From: Utricularia gibba | Taxonomy: Eukaryota > Streptophyta > Magnoliopsida > Lamiales > Lentibulariaceae | Assembly: GCA_002189035.1 (NCBI GenBank) | Contig: NEEC01000002.1 | Span: forward strand, 2,852,001 to 2,916,000 | DNA: 64,000 bases | Direction: 5' to 3' | Part shown: positions 59,009 through 64,000 of the stretch, in pieces | How positions within the stretch are numbered: position 1 is the stretch's first letter | Layout: the number at the start of each line of letters is the position of its first letter | Translations under genes and position numbers: made by a program | The notes under the pieces: generated by a model | What the model was told of the DNA's origin: nothing | The model's input: only the letters and a program-made list of their open reading frames with translations | Database searches by the model: none

Positions 59009-62000
59009 ATGAACTTTTTGTTGCTGCGGTCTAATAGCAAGACTGTAGCTCAGGATGAGATATCCATTGATGAGTCTCAGGCAGAGAAAGAAGACGCATC
59101 GGACAAGTCCGCTACACTAGGAGGTCTAATTGGAAAAGATCATTCAGAGGTGATATTTTCAGAAACTCTCTTTGACATCGGCGGTTCTATAGATGAGTAT
59201 GCCTTGATGGAAAATTCAAGAGGATGTAGCAACTCGTATCCCGATAGCCACATGGATCTCAAGGATGACAATGAGCTTGTCATCATTTCATGCAGTATGA
59301 GCAATTTCTCGATTCATTATAATCAGATATCGGCGTGTATTAACTAGAAAGTCAGCATTCATTGGAACTTCTATGATATATATATTTTTGTTTTCAGAGA
59401 AGGTTCCGAATAGTTGGTCCGAGGCAACCGATATGTTGTCCTATAAGTCACTTGACCGTAGCTTCGTTTTCCCAGGTAGCTGCTTCTCTTTATCTCTTAT
59501 CCTTCAGTATCCATGGAAGGAAGCCAAAGCTACTGATTTTTTCTGGGTATTTATGTTTCGTTTAACACTCTTTTATTTGTCATACCTATGGTCTTCTGTA
59601 GGTGAAAGAATCGAAGTACTTGCTTGTTTCCGTGGTCCAACGCAGGATACGGAGATCATTACACCATTTAAAGTTGCCTCTATGATGAATGAAAAACGGA
59701 TGGGGAAACATCCTGAAAGAAATGAAGAGTTCAGAGCAGAAACAAGCTCAGGCATGCAAGCAAGCAGTGAGAAGACCAGCCATCAGGCCCCCTAGATCGT
59801 GATGCTATGATGGAAGGACAGGGCAATACAGATAAGGATGTTGCAGCTGCCCAATCTTTCATCAGACTTGAAGACCAGAGGAATCGGACAGAAAAACTGT
59901 TGCAAGCCATTAAAAGGTCACATTTCTTTGCACAAATAGTGGAAACAGATGGGGATATTTGGGGCAAAAGGTCTCAATTTTCTGGCTCGTTTGAAAGAAA
60001 ACTGACGGGAGAAAATGCGAAGATACAGAAAAAAATAATGCTATCAATTCTAGGATTGATGGCGGAGGCTTTAATGGCCGCACCTCTGGGGGTCTTGCTC
60101 GAGAGGCTATAGAATGCTGCTCACTTTCAAATGGAGACATAGTGGTACGCTTAAGGGCATAATTGATTGATCAATGCTTTTATGATCTTTTGGCTAATAC
60201 TTATTGCTCTCCTCCTGTTGAACCATTGGCAGAATGCATTTTCCATTGCTCATTGCCTACTTGTTGCCATCATTCCAACTCTTCATGGATTTATACTGCT
60301 GAATTTATTTTCTTTTTCTCGTTTGGAAGGATGCAGGTACTTTTACAAGTAAATGTTGGGGTTGAGTTTTTAAGTGACGCTGTCTTGGAGATTGTTCAGT
60401 TTGAAAATCATCACGAGGAAAATAGAGACCTTATGAGCCACCATGTTGTTAGTCTTTTGAATTATGATCCATCCAGAGATTTGTTGAAATGGCTACTTCC
60501 TTTGGATAATCCTTATCCCCCTTCTGCTCGTCCTAAATCTCCTCCAGTTCTCAGTTCCTTTTCTAGTATTCGTGGCACATCAACAAAATCCAATGTGCCT
60601 GGATCTTCTGGTACGCAGATTCTCTCTCATTTTAGAAGTTACTCAATGTCTTCACTTCCACAAGCTACAGAATTTACTGCAACCACTGCAAAACAAACCA
60701 GCTTTGACCCCGGAGATTGGAACCAATTTTCATTTAAGAGACTAGCCAAAATGGGAAAATCTAGAAATGCAGGCCTTTTGTCTTTTCGTGGCATGCCATT
60801 GGAGCCAAGGAGATTTTCAGCTAGGTGTGGTTTGGAAGGAGTTTTTACATACGCTAGAAGTTGGAGAAAAAGGATTCAGTTGATTCGTCCCCTAGAAATT
60901 CGCTCTTTCTCTTCTGACTGCAACACAAGTGATCTGATTTGCGTTCAAGTAAAGGTTTGTCATGTGTCTCCTTTCCTAGGTGCTGATTGGTATTCACTTC
61001 TGAATTTCCCATGCCTACTTAGACATTTGATTCATATTTTTTCGCAGAACGTGTGCCCAGAAATAGCACCGGACATTGTGATGTTCATTGATTCCATATG
61101 TTTGATTGTTGAAGAGCCACCAAACGGTGTACCGACCACGTCGTTACCACTTGCTAGCACTGAAGTAGGGAACGATTCCAGCTTACCAAATTTAATGCTC
61201 AGGTTTTTGCTCAAAAATTTTTTTTGAGATCCTCATAATCATTCGTACCTCTGCTTTATGTTGAGTTAAAGGTTACAATATTGAACAACGTACATGAAAT
61301 GGGCAGGAGAGGTGAAGAGCATTGTTTTATTCTGAAACCCGCAGCAATATCTTGTAAGCATGCCTTGAGTAGGACTGCCAGTATTTTGAAACCGGAACAC
61401 AGAAGTGGTGTTTCAAGTTCACGCCTCTCGTCAAGTAGTCTAGGGACACAGGATGGATCAATGACTTATCAGTACTCGGTGGTTGTATCATGCCATTGCA
61501 ACTATACCGGTAAGAACAGTTTTCTGGCCAAGCTTCTTAAAGGTAGAATATCTATTTCTTGTATTAATCTACCCCAGCTTGTGCAGAATCAACATTGCTT
61601 TTTAAGCAGCCAACTAGCTGGAGACCTCGTATTCCAAAGGACCTTTTGATTGCTGTTAGATCCGAACAGTCAAAGCTAATCCTTGGGCCTGATGGAACTG
61701 AGCTTCCTATTCAGGTTGTCTAATTTCATTAAAAAAAAAGAAACATACAAAACTATTTACCAAGTTCTCATTTTTCCATCATCTTACAGGTTTTGAATCT
61801 TGAGGTGTCGAATAGAACTTTAGAAGATCTCACAATGACAGTAATGCCCATCTCCATTTAGTTTCCTTCTATTTATTTTCGTGTTTCCTTCTTCACTTTT
61901 TGATATTTGGGTCATCTTCTCAGTTCATAGAGAGAGTCCACAACGAACAGAAAGTTGGTGATTCACCTTCCGATAACGGAGTGCTCTCACCCGAATTCGA

Positions 62001-62395
62001 TGTTTCAAATGGCGGCCATGGTTGTACTCACTTGTGTCTGCGGAGCAATATTCCACTCGGGTACATTCTCCCACATTTCCCTTAAAAAGTTCAGCTCACT
62101 CATCCCTTCTTTTTTACAACAGAAGCGTACCATCACACTCAATGACAGCCGTGAAGCTCGAAGTGCTCCCTCTGTTAAATGGTATCATTACTCTCGATTC
62201 ACTGCAGATTGATGTTAAGGAGAAAGGTAAAACTTCCACCCAAGTATTGATTTATCCATCTTGTTTCCTTGCCTTCTCCTGCATCTGTTTCCCACTCGGT
62301 AACATGATTCCTGATCCTTTGCGGCAGGTTTTTGTTACATACCAGAGAATACATTGAAGATAGATGCAACTTCAGGGTTTTCCTCCTCTCGGTAA
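59009..62395 (+). CDS. Large plant-specific protein resembling TRAPPII-associated TRIPP, 11 coding exons, three frame breaks
   Basis: Exons are 59009-59294, 59398-59475, 59602-60144, 60337-60954, 61048-61202, 61307-61509, 61587-61714, 61790-61840, 61924-62060, 62123-62226 and 62328-62395, about 789 residues when repaired. The start MNFLLLRSNSKTVAQDEISI, the LLNYDPSRDLLKWLLPLDN block and the C-terminal LEVLPLLNGIITLDSLQIDV and YIPENTLKIDATS are, from memory, like the plant protein TRIPP (At3g17900), a plant-specific partner of the TRAPPII trafficking complex. The identification is moderate. Exon 3 changes frame three times: near the C run at 59788-59792, near 59951-59962, and in the A run at 59997-60001. 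Coding quality is good on each side and all splice phases agree. The 3' end may instead continue through small exons at 62438-62479 and 62597-62618. Confidence 0.7.
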
Positions 62396-64000
62396 CATGA
62401 CTCCTGATCCTCCCATTTTCTATTTGAAAGTATGCAGTCCTGGTTCTCATTGCAAATTTGTCGTGCTAAAATCCATGAGGTAAGTTTTCTGTTGATCTTC
62501 TCTCGCCTCTTAGCCAGTTTACTTGTCCAAACGACAATTAATACATATTTGGTATTATTCTTCCTTTTCTTTATCATTGTTTTATTGGGCAACAAGTGAA
62601 AGGAAATATGCTGGTTAGATTAAGGGGGAGCGCAATGGCAATAGAAAGTCCTTCATATGATCCTATCTATCTATCTACAGGACCCTCCCTTCCATGAGCC
62701 CTGACCACATTAGAACCCGAAATCTCCGAATATCTTGACGTCGTTTAGTCGTCTTTTGTAGATATAAAAATGATTTAGGTCTGCATCACACCTTCACATT
62801 AATTACTAGGGAATTACGTTTGGTTCGCATTAATGGGATCGCTTTTCTCTTAATTGTACTGTTAATAGATAATTAGATAGCGATTACCCCTGTTGATGGC
62901 TGCATTTTAGTCCAACCATTTTGGTTTTATTTAAAAAATGGCAAGGGAAGAATGACGCAAGCATGATCGACGCCATACGGCACATCCCACCCGCGCCGGA
63001 AATGGTGGGTCCCGCCACTCGCAATCTCCCACGCCGGTTGTTGCTGGTGCCGGGTGGGCCCCCTACCACCGTGTTGTCAAGTTTTAAAATGTTTGTGTAT
63101 TACAAATCGGGTTATTATATTTTGAATGTGTTAGAAAAGTGATCATTGTATGTATAAAATTTTAATTGTGTAAGATAGAAAGTCATCAATTAAAATGCAC
63201 ACAATTTTATTCTTGTTTGTGGTAAATAGTAACAAAGACAGCAATTGAAATTATCCAATGGATGGATAATTTGGGTATTAAAAACTGAATTGCCTGTGGT
63301 TACGGGCAGGGGCTGCTTTTCCACTCTTGGATTGCATAATTGAAAAAGTTGGAACCCGCAATCTTTGCAGTATCTGTCTTGTTTTATTCGAATTTCCATT
63401 TCTCCTTCCCGAAGCAGAAGCTGCGCCACGCCGGGACGAGACTTGCCTCAACTCAGCAGCACCAGCGCTTTGAAACGAAATAGTTTTTGCAGAAGCTTTT
63501 CTGGATAATGAAGCGATGAGCTGGGTTTGTTGCGTATGAGTTGTGGATGTTCTTTTCGTCCTGAGGTTGGTGTTTATTTCTTATTACATGTGATTGTTTG
63601 TCGCGCATGTCTAAGGAGGAAGAGCATTCTGCTTGGGAGGGTCAAGCTAGCTTTTTAACTTTTTCGACGTGTTTAGTGGCTTTGATCTGGGTTTATTTCG
63701 AAGGAAAAGATATTGTTGTTTTATCCACCTCTGGGTCAAACTGGCGTTGTGATTCTCGGTGGCGATGAGGATTGCCATGTTTTCTGTGTTGATTTTGGGT
63801 TTCTCCGGAGCTGAAAAAGAGTTCTTGTTGCCTTGCTTGACTTTTTTGGGGGGAATACGCTAGGGTTATTCTAAGATACTTTTTGGGGATGCTTTGAAAG
63901 AAAATGAGGATGATCTGATCGAAGAACTGTTTTGGCTTGGTTTGCTCGATTTAGGGAGGAGGAGCATTTGGACTTGAAAAATTGGATGAGTTTTGGTTTG
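62396..64000. other. 3' flank of the TRIPP-like gene and possible leader of a further gene
   Basis: No coding sequence is supportable. A short GC-rich patch at 62950-63070 has frames on both strands without family resemblance. From about 63400 to the end the sequence looks like a plant 5' leader with a possible leader intron on the plus strand, so another gene may begin beyond the window. I cannot identify it. Confidence 0.4.

Noticed and set aside
60163-60336. Apparent start of a 354-residue protein at 60163
   Set aside because: This part is intron 3 of the TRIPP-like gene; the exon begins at 60337 after a good acceptor in matching phase.
62884-63142. Frames in the GC-rich patch near 63 kb
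   Set aside because: Short, on both strands, no domain and no flanking splice structure.
1-64000. Search for CRISPR arrays, phage or bacterial defence modules
   Set aside because: The window is plant nuclear DNA; no regularly spaced repeats or prokaryotic genes are present.

Overview
The window is nuclear DNA of a flowering plant, most likely a eudicot (an asterid would fit, but I cannot prove that from one window). Genes have GT-AG introns, intergenic DNA is very AT-rich and full of decayed transposons, and every recognisable protein has a plant-specific or plant-typical form. There is no bacterial, phage or CRISPR-type content, and I found no convincing novel multi-gene system. Much of the value is in gene models that need splicing across the raw reading frames.

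Layout. 1.1-3.7 kb: a seven-exon FLC-clade MADS-box gene (+) with a C-terminal DLNxxP motif. 3.7-15 kb: a transposon graveyard with a complete non-autonomous hAT element (perfect 8-bp target duplication), a smaller related element, an Athila-type gag relic and a decayed PIF/Harbinger transposase. 15.7-24.2 kb: three minus-strand housekeeping genes, a PORR-domain organelle RNA-splicing-type protein, chaperonin subunit CCT5 and actin-related protein ARP3. 25.9 kb: a tiny CSPT-motif protein gene. 31.3-32.9 kb: an NRT2 high-affinity nitrate transporter. 34.2-39.1 kb: a class I KNOX homeobox gene and a subfamily II leucine-rich-repeat receptor kinase, both minus. 40.8-42.3 kb: coding-like but unrecognised or broken sequence.

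42.6-44.6 kb: a BAHD acyltransferase convergent with a small membrane protein. 47 kb: a CLE-type peptide hormone gene (minus). 48.7-50.5 kb: a PLS-type PPR protein. 51.1-52.4 kb: a bHLH transcription factor. 53.2 kb: tRNA-Ala(AGC). 54.8-57.8 kb: a dead Copia element carrying two nested insertions, a 617-bp long-TIR MITE and a 535-bp solo LTR with a 5-bp target duplication. 59.0-62.4 kb: an eleven-exon gene resembling the plant TRAPPII-associated protein TRIPP. The right edge may enter the leader of another gene.

Four otherwise intact, unrelated genes (CCT5, BAHD, PPR, TRIPP-like) carry single-base frame breaks, several in homopolymers. The simplest reading is residual indel error in the assembly rather than four pseudogenes. 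The genes do not form a pathway; they are ordinary neighbours on a chromosome arm, though several (FLC-like, KNOX, CLE, bHLH, receptor kinase) are developmental regulators.
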